From Mycolicibacterium monacense (lineage in GTDB: Bacteria > Actinomycetota > Actinomycetes > Mycobacteriales > Mycobacteriaceae), in the NCBI RefSeq assembly GCF_010731575.1, contig NZ_AP022617.1, forward strand, positions 5,890,001 to 5,954,000: a stretch of 64,000 nucleotides of DNA. Reading direction: 5' to 3'. The notes beneath the pieces were generated by a model that was given only the letters and a program-made list of their open reading frames with translations, was not told the DNA's origin and did not search any database. A program made the translations under genes and the position numbers. Each line of letters starts with the position of its first letter. Within the stretch, counting starts at the first letter, position 1. Positions 52,485-61,444 of this stretch are shown here, piece after piece.

Positions 52485-53260
52485 CTGGGCACCCAGTCGG
52501 AGTTCAGCGCGAAATCGGACAGGTACTTCGTCGAACTCCAGCCACCGTCGACGACGATGGTCTGGCCGTTGATGAAACTGCCGCCCTCGGAGCAGAGGAA
52601 CGCCACGGTGGCGGCGATGTCCTCGACCCGGCCCAACCGCTGGTGCGGTGTCATCTCGGTGTTGATCTTGCGGAACCGGTCGTCCTCGAGCCGCGTCGCC
52701 ACCATGGGGGTGAGCGTGACGCCGGGCGCCACCGCGTTGCACCGGATGCCCTGCGCACCGTATTGGCACGCGATGTGGGCGGTCAGTGCGGTCAGCCCGC
52801 CCTTGGCCGCCGAATACGCGCCGCCGCGCAGCCCACCGACGACCGCGAACGTCGACGTCACGTTGATGATCGCCGAGCCCGGCTGCATGTGCGGGATCAC
52901 GTCGCGCGACAACCGGAACGGCGCCCGCAGCATCAGGTTCAGGAAATAGTCCAGCGATTCGTCGTCGGTCTCGTGCAGGGGTTTGGGACTGCCCACCCCG
53001 GCGTTGTTGACCAGGAAGTCGATCCGCCCCCACCGCTCCAGTGCGGCCGCGACGACCCGGGCGGGACCGTCGTCGTCGGTCAGATCCACCGCGACCGTGG
53101 CGATCCGGTCGGAGCCGACGGCCTTCTCCAGTTCGGCGAGCCGTTCCTCGTCTCGTCCGGTGCCCAGCACCGCCATACCCTGCTCGGCCAGCGTTGTGGC
53201 ACAACCGAACCCGATGCCGCTGCTGGCACCCGTGACGATCGCTACCTGCACGTCATCCAC
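52481..53260 (-). CDS. Short-chain dehydrogenase/reductase
   Basis: 259-residue SDR. The cofactor motif is VAIVTGASSGIGFGCATTLA, the NNAG motif LVNNAGVGS, and the active site is INVTSTFAVVGG then YSAAKGG. C-terminal VDGGWSSTKYL is normal for the family. GTG 53260 overlaps the upstream ligase stop by 8 bases, and its own stop overlaps the downstream ligase start, placing it between two acyl-CoA ligases. Probably oxidises a hydroxyl on the side chain or ring of the substrate. Confidence 0.92.
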   Translation of the reverse strand: MDDVQVAIVTGASSGIGFGCATTLAEQGMAVLGTGRDEERLAELEKAVGSDRIATVAVDLTDDDGPARVVAAALERWGRIDFLVNNAGVGSPKPLHETDDESLDYFLNLMLRAPFRLSRDVIPHMQPGSAIINVTSTFAVVGGLRGGAYSAAKGGLTALTAHIACQYGAQGIRCNAVAPGVTLTPMVATRLEDDRFRKINTEMTPHQRLGRVEDIAATVAFLCSEGGSFINGQTIVVDGGWSSTKYLSDFALNSDWVPR

Positions 53261-54755
53261 CTTCCGTCAGCGATGCCCTGATCTTGTGCTTGAGCACCTT
53301 GCCCGCATCGTTCTTCGGCAACGCCTCCACCAGCACCACCTGTTCGGGCACCTTGAACTTGGCCACCCCGCGGCCCAGCAGGAACTCACGCAACGACTCG
53401 ACGTCGGGTCCCGGATCGCCGGCCGCCACCACGGCGGCGCAGGCGCGTTCGCCGGTGCGCGCATCGGGGATGCCGACGATCGCGATCTCGGCGATCTGCG
53501 GGTGGGTGACCAGAAGGTCCTCCACCTCCTTGGGCGAGATGTTCTCGCCGTTGCGGATGATGATGTCCTTGGCGCGGCCGGTGACCATCAGGTAGCCGTC
53601 GTCGGTCCAGCGGCCGAGGTCACCGGTGCGGAAGTATCCAGCGGTGTCGAAGGCCCCGGTGTTGTCCTCCGGGTGGAGGTAGCCCGTGAACATCTGCGGC
53701 CCGCGGGCGCGGATCTCCCCGTCCACCAACGTGACATCGGCGATGCCGGGGCGGCCGTCGGTCTCGGCGGCGTGGTCCACATCGTCGAGGGATCCGACCG
53801 TGGTCACCGGGACTTCGGTCGAACCGTACACGCGGGTCACCAGCGCACGCTCGAAATAGGCCGCCGCCCTGCGGATCAGCGACGGCGGGACCGAGGCGCC
53901 GCCACAGATGAACACCTCGAGGTCCGGTAGTCGGGTGTCCGCCCGCTGCGCCGCGGCGAGCAGACCGTCGAGAAACGGTGTGGCCCCGGCCATGTGCGTG
54001 CATCCGTGCTCGAGCATCAACGCCACGGCGCCGTCGGGATCCCAGCGTTCCATGAGTACCGCCCTGGAGCCGAGCAGCAGCGGTGCCTCGAAGGCGTAGA
54101 TCGACCCACCGATGTGGGCGATCGGTGAGGGCACCAGGAACGTGTCGCCGGGGTCGATGTTCCAGTACCGGCCCAGCTGCGCGAGCAGTGCGTGCAGCGA
54201 ATCATGGCTGTGCAGAACGCCCTTGGGCCGCCCGGTGGTGCCCGAGGTGTACATGATCATGCGGGTGGAATCGGAGCTCAGCTCGGGTAGGTCACCGCCG
54301 CCGGCTTCGGCGAGCAGATCCGCGAAGGAACTGTGTCCGGCCGGTTCCGCCCGCACCACGACGACCTCTGGGGGTGAGGGCAGCCCTGCGGCGACGCGTT
54401 TGAGCATGGCGGCGTAGTCGTGGCCGTTGAACGTGTGGGGGATGAAGATCGCCCGACTGTCGGCGTCGGCGAGGATGAACGTGAGTTCGTGGTCGCGCAG
54501 CGATGGCAGGATCGGGTTCACGACCATACCCGCCAGCGTGGCGCCGAGATAGACGACGGCGGCCTCGTGCCAGTTGGGCAGCATGAATGACACCACGCTG
54601 CCGACCGGCATCCGCCGCATCAGTGCCGACGCCAATGCCATCGCGCGTTCTTGCAGTGCGCCACAGGTGAGTTCATCGTCGCCGTCGCGCACCAGCACGC
54701 GGTCCGGTGTGTCCCGCGCGGCATCGCGCAGGGCATCGGCCAGCGTGGTACCCAC
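53253..54755 (-). CDS. Acyl-CoA synthetase (FadD-type)
   Basis: 500-residue AMP-forming ligase, distinct from its neighbour. A3 is MYTSGTTGRPKGVLHSHDS, A5 is RVYGSTEVPVTT, the hinge DGYLMVTGRAKDIIIRNGEN, and the catalytic Lys is in PKNDAGKVLKHKIR. The N-terminus is shorter than long-chain FadDs. GTG 54755 follows the GntR stop by 2 bases. Its place in an operon with another ligase and an SDR suggests two CoA-activation steps in one pathway, for example a side chain acid and an acid made by ring opening. Confidence 0.92.
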   Translation of the reverse strand: MGTTLADALRDAARDTPDRVLVRDGDDELTCGALQERAMALASALMRRMPVGSVVSFMLPNWHEAAVVYLGATLAGMVVNPILPSLRDHELTFILADADSRAIFIPHTFNGHDYAAMLKRVAAGLPSPPEVVVVRAEPAGHSSFADLLAEAGGGDLPELSSDSTRMIMYTSGTTGRPKGVLHSHDSLHALLAQLGRYWNIDPGDTFLVPSPIAHIGGSIYAFEAPLLLGSRAVLMERWDPDGAVALMLEHGCTHMAGATPFLDGLLAAAQRADTRLPDLEVFICGGASVPPSLIRRAAAYFERALVTRVYGSTEVPVTTVGSLDDVDHAAETDGRPGIADVTLVDGEIRARGPQMFTGYLHPEDNTGAFDTAGYFRTGDLGRWTDDGYLMVTGRAKDIIIRNGENISPKEVEDLLVTHPQIAEIAIVGIPDARTGERACAAVVAAGDPGPDVESLREFLLGRGVAKFKVPEQVVLVEALPKNDAGKVLKHKIRASLTEGG

Positions 54756-54757
54756 CG

Positions 54758-55495
54758 TCAGTCCCTGACCCGGCGCATCGTCATCGAGTGCCGGTAGCGC
54801 GCCGACGGATGGGTGTTCACCGTGACCTGTGCGACCTCACCGTCGGAGGTGGTGTAGGTGCGCTGCATCTGCAGTGCGGCACTGCCGGGTTCGACACCGA
54901 GCCGGTGGGCCAGTTCGGCGGGCAGCACCACCGCGGCGATCTCCTGGTGCACCTCGACCACGCTCACCCCGAACAGGTCCTCGATCAGGGGGAAGATCGG
55001 CCCGGTGTGGCGGGGCAGCAGCCGGCCGACGGCGGCGAACGCGCGGTTGATGTAGTACTCGGTGCGGCAGATCGGCGTCGAGTTCGTGTCGGCCTGGCGA
55101 TAGCCCGTCACCGCAAGCCATTCCGAGCCGAGCGCGAGCCGCGTCCGCTCGGCGAGTTCGGCGTCGACGGTCACGGTGGCGTTCGATTCGACCGTGAACT
55201 GGGCGCCCGCGGCGAACGCCAGCAGGTCGTCGATCGACATCACGTCCTGGGCGTAGGTGTTACCCGACGGACGCGGCACCACCAGGGTGCCCGCCCTGGG
55301 GCGCGAGGTGACCAGGTTGTCCTCGCGCAGCCGGCGCAGTGCCTCCCGAATGGTGAAGCGGCTGACCGCGAACCGCTCACACAACTCGTGTTCGGTGGGC
55401 AACTGCGATCCGACCGGGTACACCCCGTCGACGATCTCCTTGCGCAGGGTGCGAGCCACCTGCAGGTAGCGGTGCTCGGGGTGCGTGACGCTCAT
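54758..55495 (-). CDS. GntR-family (HutC/UTRA) regulator
   Basis: 245-residue regulator. The N-terminal winged helix is YLQVARTLRKEIVDGVYPVG then HELCERFAVSRFTIREALRR and LREDNLVTSRPRAGTLV. The C-terminal UTRA ligand domain contains EWLAVTGYRQADTNSTPICR, then YYINRAF and IEDLFGVSVVEVHQEIAAVV. It is encoded between the SMP-30-like gene (overlap ATGA) and the ligase. It probably senses a pathway intermediate and binds near 57109-57251 where two GTCC[A/G]GACAA repeats lie. Confidence 0.9.
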   Translation of the reverse strand: MSVTHPEHRYLQVARTLRKEIVDGVYPVGSQLPTEHELCERFAVSRFTIREALRRLREDNLVTSRPRAGTLVVPRPSGNTYAQDVMSIDDLLAFAAGAQFTVESNATVTVDAELAERTRLALGSEWLAVTGYRQADTNSTPICRTEYYINRAFAAVGRLLPRHTGPIFPLIEDLFGVSVVEVHQEIAAVVLPAELAHRLGVEPGSAALQMQRTYTTSDGEVAQVTVNTHPSARYRHSMTMRRVRD

Positions 55496-57108
55496 GTGCG
55501 GGCGGTGCGTCGTAACGCCAGCACGCTGCCGTCGCCGTCGGCGGAGACGAACAGCGTGCCGTCCGGCGCCGCGGCGATCCCCGCGAACGGTCCCTGCGGG
55601 CCGGAGAACGGCGGCATGCCGCGCAGTGGTTTGGGTTCCACACCCGGCGGCGGGCCGACGGGCAACCCGGTGGCGATCGTCTGGCGGGCGCCGCTGTTCA
55701 TGTCGACCGCGACCACTTCCTTCGCACCGGCGTCGACGATGTAGAGCACGCCGTCGGCGACCACCAGCCCCTGCGGTCGCTGCAACCCGTCGACCACGGT
55801 GACCGCCTGCGACCCGGCCAGGCGCACCACCCGCCCGGCCCCGGACTCGGCGACCAGTGGGTTGCCGTCCGGGGCGATCGCCACCCCCACGGGTTCACGG
55901 AGATCGCCGGCCAGCAGTTGCACCTCGCCGTCGTGGACGGAGTGCACCCGGCCGGTGCCGAGTTCGGCGAAGACGGCCGCACCGCCCGGTGTGGCCGCGA
56001 TGCCGTACAGCTGGTCGAAACCGTCCGCCAGGACCTCGCTCTCACCGGCAGCGGGCCGGTAGCGCGTCACCTGGCCGCCGGAGGTGGTGACCACGAACTC
56101 GCCGCCGCCGACGGGGGTCAGACCGCGCAGGAAGCCGGGATAGCCGGGGGTGAACAACATCCCGACGGTCTGCAGCGATCCGTCGGCCTCCACGACGTAG
56201 AAGTAGGTGCCGTCGGCGACGTAGAGCCGGCCGTCGTCGCCGACCGCCAGGTCCAGCGGCCAGTTCAGCCCGCCGGCCAGGGTGGTGCGGGTTTCGCCGC
56301 CGGACAGGATCTCGGTGATCTCGCCGGTGAAATTCGAGACGAACAACCGGTCGCCGACGAAGGTCAGGTTGTCCAACCCGGGCGACAGCTGCGCGAGCAG
56401 CGTCTGCGCACCGCTGCGCGGGTCGATGCGCAGCACCTGGCCGCTGGCCACCTGAGTGGAGACGAGGAAGCCGTCGGCGTCGAACTTCACCGCATCCGGC
56501 ACCCCGAGGTCACCGGCGACCCGCTGCGGCTCCCCGCCGTTCGGATCCACCCGCCAGATCTCGTTGGCCGTCATCAGCGGGTAGTACAGCAATCCGTCCG
56601 GACCGACCTCCATCGCGTTCGGCGACGGCAGGTTCTCGGCGAGCGTGCGGACGATGCCGCCGTTGCGGTCGAGTTCCAGCAGCCGGCCACCTTCGCGGCA
56701 CTCACCGATGAACAGCCGGCCCTGGTGGACGGTGATGCCGTTGGCACACGGCAGATCGTCGCGCAGGACGCGGGTCCGGCCGTCGGCCTCGCGCACGCTG
56801 ACCCGACCGTCCATCACCTCGGTGGCGAACAGGGCGCCGTCGGGTCCGAACGCCACGTCGTCGGGGGCGATGATGTCGCCGCCCTTCGGGCTGACCGTCT
56901 CCAGGGTCCCGCTGCCCAGGTCCAGGGCGCTGATCTGGCTGCCGGTCACCTGGGCGACGTAGACCCGCCCGTCGGGGCCGGTGCGCAGGCCGTTGGCGCC
57001 GAACAACCGGCTCGGTGCGGTCAACCGCTCGAGGCGCCACCCGTCGGTGACAGTCGGCTGCGCTCCGGGGTAGCGGGTGGCCTGCAAAGACTCGGTGGGC
57101 GACGTCAT
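55492..57108 (-). CDS. SMP-30/gluconolactonase-like double beta-propeller protein
   Basis: 538-residue protein with repeated blades of NHL/SMP-30 type: GLRTGPDGRVYVAQVTGSQI, DVAFGPDGALFATEVMDGRV, DLAVGDDGRLYVADGTYFYV, GVAIAPDGNPLVAESGAGRV and GIAAAPDGTLFVSADGDG. Twelve or so repeats suggest two six-bladed propellers, about twice the usual length of SMP-30 proteins. Members hydrolyse lactones (calcium-dependent) or bind sugars. No signal peptide is seen. It is the first gene of the minus-strand operon and could open the lactone made by the divergent Baeyer-Villiger-type enzyme. The lactonase role is inferred. Confidence 0.82.
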   Translation of the reverse strand: MTSPTESLQATRYPGAQPTVTDGWRLERLTAPSRLFGANGLRTGPDGRVYVAQVTGSQISALDLGSGTLETVSPKGGDIIAPDDVAFGPDGALFATEVMDGRVSVREADGRTRVLRDDLPCANGITVHQGRLFIGECREGGRLLELDRNGGIVRTLAENLPSPNAMEVGPDGLLYYPLMTANEIWRVDPNGGEPQRVAGDLGVPDAVKFDADGFLVSTQVASGQVLRIDPRSGAQTLLAQLSPGLDNLTFVGDRLFVSNFTGEITEILSGGETRTTLAGGLNWPLDLAVGDDGRLYVADGTYFYVVEADGSLQTVGMLFTPGYPGFLRGLTPVGGGEFVVTTSGGQVTRYRPAAGESEVLADGFDQLYGIAATPGGAAVFAELGTGRVHSVHDGEVQLLAGDLREPVGVAIAPDGNPLVAESGAGRVVRLAGSQAVTVVDGLQRPQGLVVADGVLYIVDAGAKEVVAVDMNSGARQTIATGLPVGPPPGVEPKPLRGMPPFSGPQGPFAGIAAAPDGTLFVSADGDGSVLALRRTART

Positions 57109-57134
57109 GAACCGGACGTTATCAACCCTCGCTA

Positions 57135-57245
57135 GTCCAGACAATAGGGTCCGCGGCGCATCAAAGGACCCTTGACGGCCGGATAACCCCTGCGGAATAG
57201 TGTTCTGCAATATGCAGAGCACCGTATGTCGTCCGGACAAATGGG
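57135..57245. promoter_or_regulatory. Divergent promoter region with two GTCC[A/G]GACAA repeats and a TCTGCA palindrome
   Basis: Two direct repeats, GTCCAGACAATAGGG (57135-57149) and GTCCGGACAAATGGG (57231-57245), flank the region between the divergent operons. Between them lies a perfect palindrome TCTGCA-ATA-TGCAGA (57204-57218). A promoter TTGACG (57172-57177) with AATAGT (57196-57201) at 18 bases points to the plus-strand operon. The GntR regulator encoded upstream is a likely binder; which site it uses is unknown. Confidence 0.45.
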
Positions 57246-57251
57246 CCCACC

Positions 57252-58097
57252 ATGACTGAGCCGCTGAACCTCGAGGGCCGGACCGTCGTCGTCTCCGGTG
57301 CCGGTGGCGGGGGTATCGGGACGACGGTCACCGAACTGGCGGCCACCGCGGGGGCGACCGTCGTCGCGGTCAGCCGCAACCAGGACAACCTCGACCAGCA
57401 CGTCGGGCCGCTGATCGCCAAGGGTCTGCCGGTCGTCACGGTCGCGGCCGACGCGTCGACCGACGAGGGCATCGCCCGTGTCCTCGGTGAGGCGCGGCGC
57501 GCCGACGGCGACCTCTACGGGTTGGTCAACGTCGCCGGCGGCGCCGCACCCGCGACGTGGATGCCCTCGACCCGGGTCACCCGCGACGATTGGCGGGCGC
57601 TGTTCACCGCCAACCTCGAGACCGCCTTCTTCATGAGCCAGGCCGTCGCCGCCGAGATCCGGTCGAACGGGCACAAGGGGTCGATCGTCTCGGTGTCGTC
57701 GATCAGCGGGATGAACACCGCGCCGTTCCACATCGCCTACGGGACAGCCAAAGCCGCGGTGGTCGCGATGACCCGCACCATGGCCGTCGAACTGGCGCTC
57801 GACGGGATCCGCGTCAACGCCGTCGCCCCCGGCGTCACCGAGACCGCCGCCTCGGCGACCTATGTCGACCAGGATCCGGACCGCGACCGCACCGCGATCG
57901 CGATGGGCCGCCGCGGAACGCCGGTCGAACAGGCGAACGCGATCCTGTTCCTGCTCTCGGACATGTCGAGCTACATCACCGGCCAGACGCTTCTGGTCGA
58001 CGGTGGCCTCGACCTCAAGTGGACGCATCTGGGCGCCGACAACACGTCGTTGTTCCTCAAGGACGAGAACTTCCGCAGCTCCATCAGCCGGTTCTGA
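57252..58097 (+). CDS. Short-chain dehydrogenase/reductase
   Basis: 281-residue SDR. Cofactor motif GAGGGGIGTTV (in VVVSGAGGGGIGTTVTELA), NVAG in LVNVAGGAAP, and active-site residues in SVSSISGMNTAPFHIAYGTA (Ser, Tyr; Lys next). It starts the plus-strand operon, 30 bases before the Rieske gene. It ends with 20 residues beyond the normal fold (GADNTSLFLKDENFRSSISRF-type tail). Probable role: alcohol or cis-diol oxidation after the Rieske step. Confidence 0.92.
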   Translation: MTEPLNLEGRTVVVSGAGGGGIGTTVTELAATAGATVVAVSRNQDNLDQHVGPLIAKGLPVVTVAADASTDEGIARVLGEARRADGDLYGLVNVAGGAAPATWMPSTRVTRDDWRALFTANLETAFFMSQAVAAEIRSNGHKGSIVSVSSISGMNTAPFHIAYGTAKAAVVAMTRTMAVELALDGIRVNAVAPGVTETAASATYVDQDPDRDRTAIAMGRRGTPVEQANAILFLLSDMSSYITGQTLLVDGGLDLKWTHLGADNTSLFLKDENFRSSISRF

Positions 58098-58127
58098 GAG
58101 TCCGTTTTGTTGTGAAAGGACGCACTA

Positions 58128-59543
58128 GTGACCCATACCGAATCCGACCTCGACGCGGCGATCGAGGTCGAAGCCGATGCGGACGACTCGACGGGTGAGA
58201 TCGCCGAGGACCTGTCGGACGCGATGACCATCCCGGTCGAGGCGTACATCTCACCGGAGTACGCCCGCGCGGAGCGGGACAAGCTGTGGCGCAGGGTCTG
58301 GCAGCAGGTCGGCCGCGTCGAGGAGATCCCCGAGGTGGGCAGCTACCTGACCTACGACATCCTCGACGACTCGATCATCGTGGTTCGCACCGGACCCAAC
58401 GAGTTTCGGGCCCACCACAACGTCTGCATGCACCGCGGTCGCAAGCTCGTCGACACCCCCGACGGTGCGAAGAACGCCGTCGGCCGCGCGCGGAAGTCGT
58501 TCGTCTGCGGATTTCACGGCTGGACATACGGTTTGGACGGCACGTGCACCCACATCCGCGAACAGGACGACTGGAAGGGCGTGCTGACTCCGCGGAACAC
58601 CCACCTGGCCCCGGTTCAGGTGGACACCTGGGGCGGCTGGCTGTTCGTCAACATGGACCCGGACTGCGAGCCGTTGATGGACTACCTCTTCCCGGCGTCG
58701 AAGATCCTCGATCCGTTCGGGCTGGAGAACATGCGCTACAAGTGGCGCAAGTGGTTGTACTTCGACTGCAACTGGAAGGTCGCGATGGAGGCCTTCAACG
58801 AGACCTACCACGTGTTCACCACCCACCCGGAGTTCAACAAGTTCGGCGAGTTCAAGGGCTGGGCCAAGGCGCAGGGCAAGCACAGCAACATCGGCTACGA
58901 CGCGCCCAAGGGTATGGACGAGACCAAGTCCAAGATCCGCCTCGGCACCGGCGACGACCCGCGCGTCTCGACCGCCGAGATGCAGATGTACACCTGGGAG
59001 CAGACCAACGCGACCACCACCGAGACACTGGTGAACGCGGCCAAGCGGCTGGTCGACGAACTGCCCGAGGGCACCCCCGCCGACAAGGTGCTGCAGCACT
59101 GGTTGGCATCGGCGCGTCGTGACGACGAGGCCCGCGGCGTGATCTGGCCGACGATCCCGCCGGACATCCTCGGTCAGAGCGGCACCGCATGGCAGATCTT
59201 TCCGAACTTCCAGATCGGCCAGGGCTTGACGAGCGCCCTGTGCTACAGCGCGCGGCCCGATCCGAGTTACGACCCGAACAAGTGCATCTTCGAGGTCGCG
59301 GTGTTCGAGCTGTACCCCAAAGGCGAAGAGCCCGAGACGGAGTGGGCCTACACCCCGAAGGACTCGCCGAACTGGCTTTCGGTGCTGCCGCAGGACTTCT
59401 CCAACATGGCGGCCGTACAGCAGGGCATGAAGTCCGCCGGTTTCCCCGGCACGATGCCCAACCCCTACCGCGAACGCAGCACCGTCAACCTGCATCACCA
59501 ACTGTCGAAGTACATGGGCACCGGCGAGCCCCGCGAACTGTGA
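58128..59543 (+). CDS. Rieske-type ring-hydroxylating oxygenase, large subunit
   Basis: 471-residue oxygenase. The Rieske [2Fe-2S] site is CMHRGRKL then CGFHGWTYGLDG (Cys-x-His, Cys-x-x-His). The mononuclear iron site follows in NWKVAMEAFNETYHVFTTHPEF, giving the two histidines in YHVFTTH. The N-terminal 60 residues are acidic. It activates O2 to hydroxylate an aromatic or alicyclic substrate. No small subunit or reductase gene is next to it; electrons would come from elsewhere. GTG 58128 follows AAAGGA. A large hairpin lies right after its stop. Confidence 0.93.
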   Translation: MTHTESDLDAAIEVEADADDSTGEIAEDLSDAMTIPVEAYISPEYARAERDKLWRRVWQQVGRVEEIPEVGSYLTYDILDDSIIVVRTGPNEFRAHHNVCMHRGRKLVDTPDGAKNAVGRARKSFVCGFHGWTYGLDGTCTHIREQDDWKGVLTPRNTHLAPVQVDTWGGWLFVNMDPDCEPLMDYLFPASKILDPFGLENMRYKWRKWLYFDCNWKVAMEAFNETYHVFTTHPEFNKFGEFKGWAKAQGKHSNIGYDAPKGMDETKSKIRLGTGDDPRVSTAEMQMYTWEQTNATTTETLVNAAKRLVDELPEGTPADKVLQHWLASARRDDEARGVIWPTIPPDILGQSGTAWQIFPNFQIGQGLTSALCYSARPDPSYDPNKCIFEVAVFELYPKGEEPETEWAYTPKDSPNWLSVLPQDFSNMAAVQQGMKSAGFPGTMPNPYRERSTVNLHHQLSKYMGTGEPREL

Positions 59544-59589
59544 TTTCGGCGTGCTGAGTCGCGCTGGGCGCGACCAGCCACGCCGAAAT
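59543..59589 (+). repeat. Long imperfect hairpin between Rieske and Baeyer-Villiger-type genes
   Basis: Arms of about 22 bases. The outer part ATTTCGGCGTG/CACGCCGAAAT is perfect, and an inner GTCGCGC/GCGCGAC is perfect; two bulges separate them. It starts on the last base of the Rieske stop. Similar TTTCGGCGTG palindromes occur repeatedly in mycobacterial intergenic DNA, from memory. Within an operon it could protect the 3' end or lower expression of later genes. Confidence 0.6.
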
Positions 59590-59608
59590 CGCCTACGAAG
59601 GAGACACT

Positions 59609-61444
59609 GTGAACACTTGCGGTCCCACCGAGACCCCTGACGACATCGACATCGACGCGCTGCGGGAGAAGTACGCGCAGGAACGCGCGAAGCGGCTGCG
59701 GCCCGAAGGCGCCGACCAGTACCTGGAGCTCGAAGGCGAATTCGCCGAGTTCTACGAGGTCGACCCGTACACCACCGTGACCCCGCGGGACCCGATCGTC
59801 GAGGACGCCGACGTCGTGATCCTCGGCGGCGGCTTCGCGGGGCTGCTCGCAGGTGCGTACCTGAAGAAGGCGGGCGTGACGGGCATCCGGGTCGTCGAGA
59901 TGGCCGGCGACTTCGGCGGTGTCTGGTACTGGAACCGGTTCCCGGGCATCCAGTGCGACAACGACGCCTACTGCTACATCCCGCTGCTCGAAGAGCTCGA
60001 CTTCATGCCGAGCAAGAAATTCGCCGACGGCGCGGAGATCTTCCAACACTGCCGCAACATCGGGAAGCACTTCGGCCTGTACGACGGCGCGCTGTTCTCG
60101 ACCCAGGTGCGCGAACTGCGCTGGGACGACGCATCGCAGCGCTGGCAGATCAGTACCGACCGCGGTGACGACATCCGCGCCCGCTTCGTCGTGATGGCGC
60201 AGGGCTCGTACAACCGTCCGAAGCTGCCCGGGATTCCCGGCATCAAGGACTTCACGGGTCATGTGTTCCATTCGGCGCGCTGGGATTACGACTACACCGG
60301 TGGCGACGCCGACGGTGGGCTGCACAAGCTCGCCGACAAACGTGTCGCGCTCGTCGGCACCGGCGCGACCGGTATCCAGCTGGTGCCACATCTGGGCCGG
60401 GACGCCCAGCAGCTCTACGTGTTTCAGCGCACTCCGTCGTCGGTGGACCAGCGGGTCAACACCCCGACCGATCCGAACTGGGCCGCGTCACTGCAGCCGG
60501 GTTGGCAGGAAGAGCGCAAGCGCAATTTCCACAACTGGTCACCGTTCGTCGGCGTCGTCTTCGGTGAGCCGGACCTGGTGTGCGACTTCTGGACCGAACT
60601 CGGCCGCAACCTCACCGCGCGCATCGCGGCCAGCCCCGACCCCGCCGCGGTGACGATCGAGCAGATCATGGCGTTCCGGGAAGAGGAAGACTACAAGATC
60701 ATGGAGCGGCTGCGCCGGCGCGTCGCCGAGATCGTCGAGGATCCCGACACCGCCGAAGCGCTCAAGCCGTACTACCGCTTCATGTGCAAGCGGCCGACGT
60801 CCAGTGAACATTATCTGGCCAGCTTCAACCGCCCCAACGTGACGCTGGTCGACGTCTCGGAATCCAAAGGCGTGGAACGGTTGACCGAGAAGGGGATCGT
60901 CGCCAACGGCGTCGAGTACGAGGTGGACTGCGTGATCTTCGCCAGCGGCTTCGAGATCTCCACCGAGATCCACCGCCGGTACGCCATCGACAGCATCGTC
61001 GGGCGCGACGGACTCTCGCTGTTCGACTACTGGCGTGACGACTACAAGACGCTGCACGGGATGACCAGTCGTGGGTTCCCGAACCAGTTCTTCATGGGAT
61101 TCATCCAGGGCGGCGTGTCGGCCAACACCACGGCGATGTTCGAACAACAGGCCAAGCACATCGCCTACATCGTGGCCGAGGCGCAGAACCGGGGCGCCGC
61201 CGTGGTCGAGCCCACCCAGGAAGCCCAGGACAACTGGGTCCACACCGTCCGTGAGCTCGCGATCGACAACTCTGCGTTCGAATTATCCTGTACGCCAGGT
61301 TATTACAACAACGAAGGGCGCGGCGGCGCGGAACGTAACGGTGCATTCCTCGGCGACTTCTACTCGCCCGGCTTCTACGCGTTCGACGAGCTGATTGCGG
61401 CGTGGCGGGACAGCGGCGACCTCGAGGGCCTGGAACTTTCGTGA
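59609..61444 (+). CDS. Baeyer-Villiger-type flavin monooxygenase
   Basis: 611-residue flavoprotein. FAD motif VVILGGGFAGLLAGAYLKKA, second dinucleotide site RVALVGTGATGIQLVPHLG, and the BVMO-like fingerprint FTGHVFHSARWDYDYTG (F-x-G-x-x-x-H-x-x-x-W-D) place it in the Baeyer-Villiger class, using NADPH and O2 to insert oxygen next to a ketone, making an ester or lactone. The N-terminal extension of about 55 residues is as in steroid/cyclohexanone-type enzymes. GTG 59609 follows GAAGGAG at 6 bases. It overlaps the next SDR gene by GTGA. Confidence 0.92.
   Translation: MNTCGPTETPDDIDIDALREKYAQERAKRLRPEGADQYLELEGEFAEFYEVDPYTTVTPRDPIVEDADVVILGGGFAGLLAGAYLKKAGVTGIRVVEMAGDFGGVWYWNRFPGIQCDNDAYCYIPLLEELDFMPSKKFADGAEIFQHCRNIGKHFGLYDGALFSTQVRELRWDDASQRWQISTDRGDDIRARFVVMAQGSYNRPKLPGIPGIKDFTGHVFHSARWDYDYTGGDADGGLHKLADKRVALVGTGATGIQLVPHLGRDAQQLYVFQRTPSSVDQRVNTPTDPNWAASLQPGWQEERKRNFHNWSPFVGVVFGEPDLVCDFWTELGRNLTARIAASPDPAAVTIEQIMAFREEEDYKIMERLRRRVAEIVEDPDTAEALKPYYRFMCKRPTSSEHYLASFNRPNVTLVDVSESKGVERLTEKGIVANGVEYEVDCVIFASGFEISTEIHRRYAIDSIVGRDGLSLFDYWRDDYKTLHGMTSRGFPNQFFMGFIQGGVSANTTAMFEQQAKHIAYIVAEAQNRGAAVVEPTQEAQDNWVHTVRELAIDNSAFELSCTPGYYNNEGRGGAERNGAFLGDFYSPGFYAFDELIAAWRDSGDLEGLELS

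Noticed and set aside
59543..59589. Hairpin considered as a Rho-independent terminator
   Set aside because: It lacks a U-run, and the operon continues 20 bases later with a strong ribosome-binding site.
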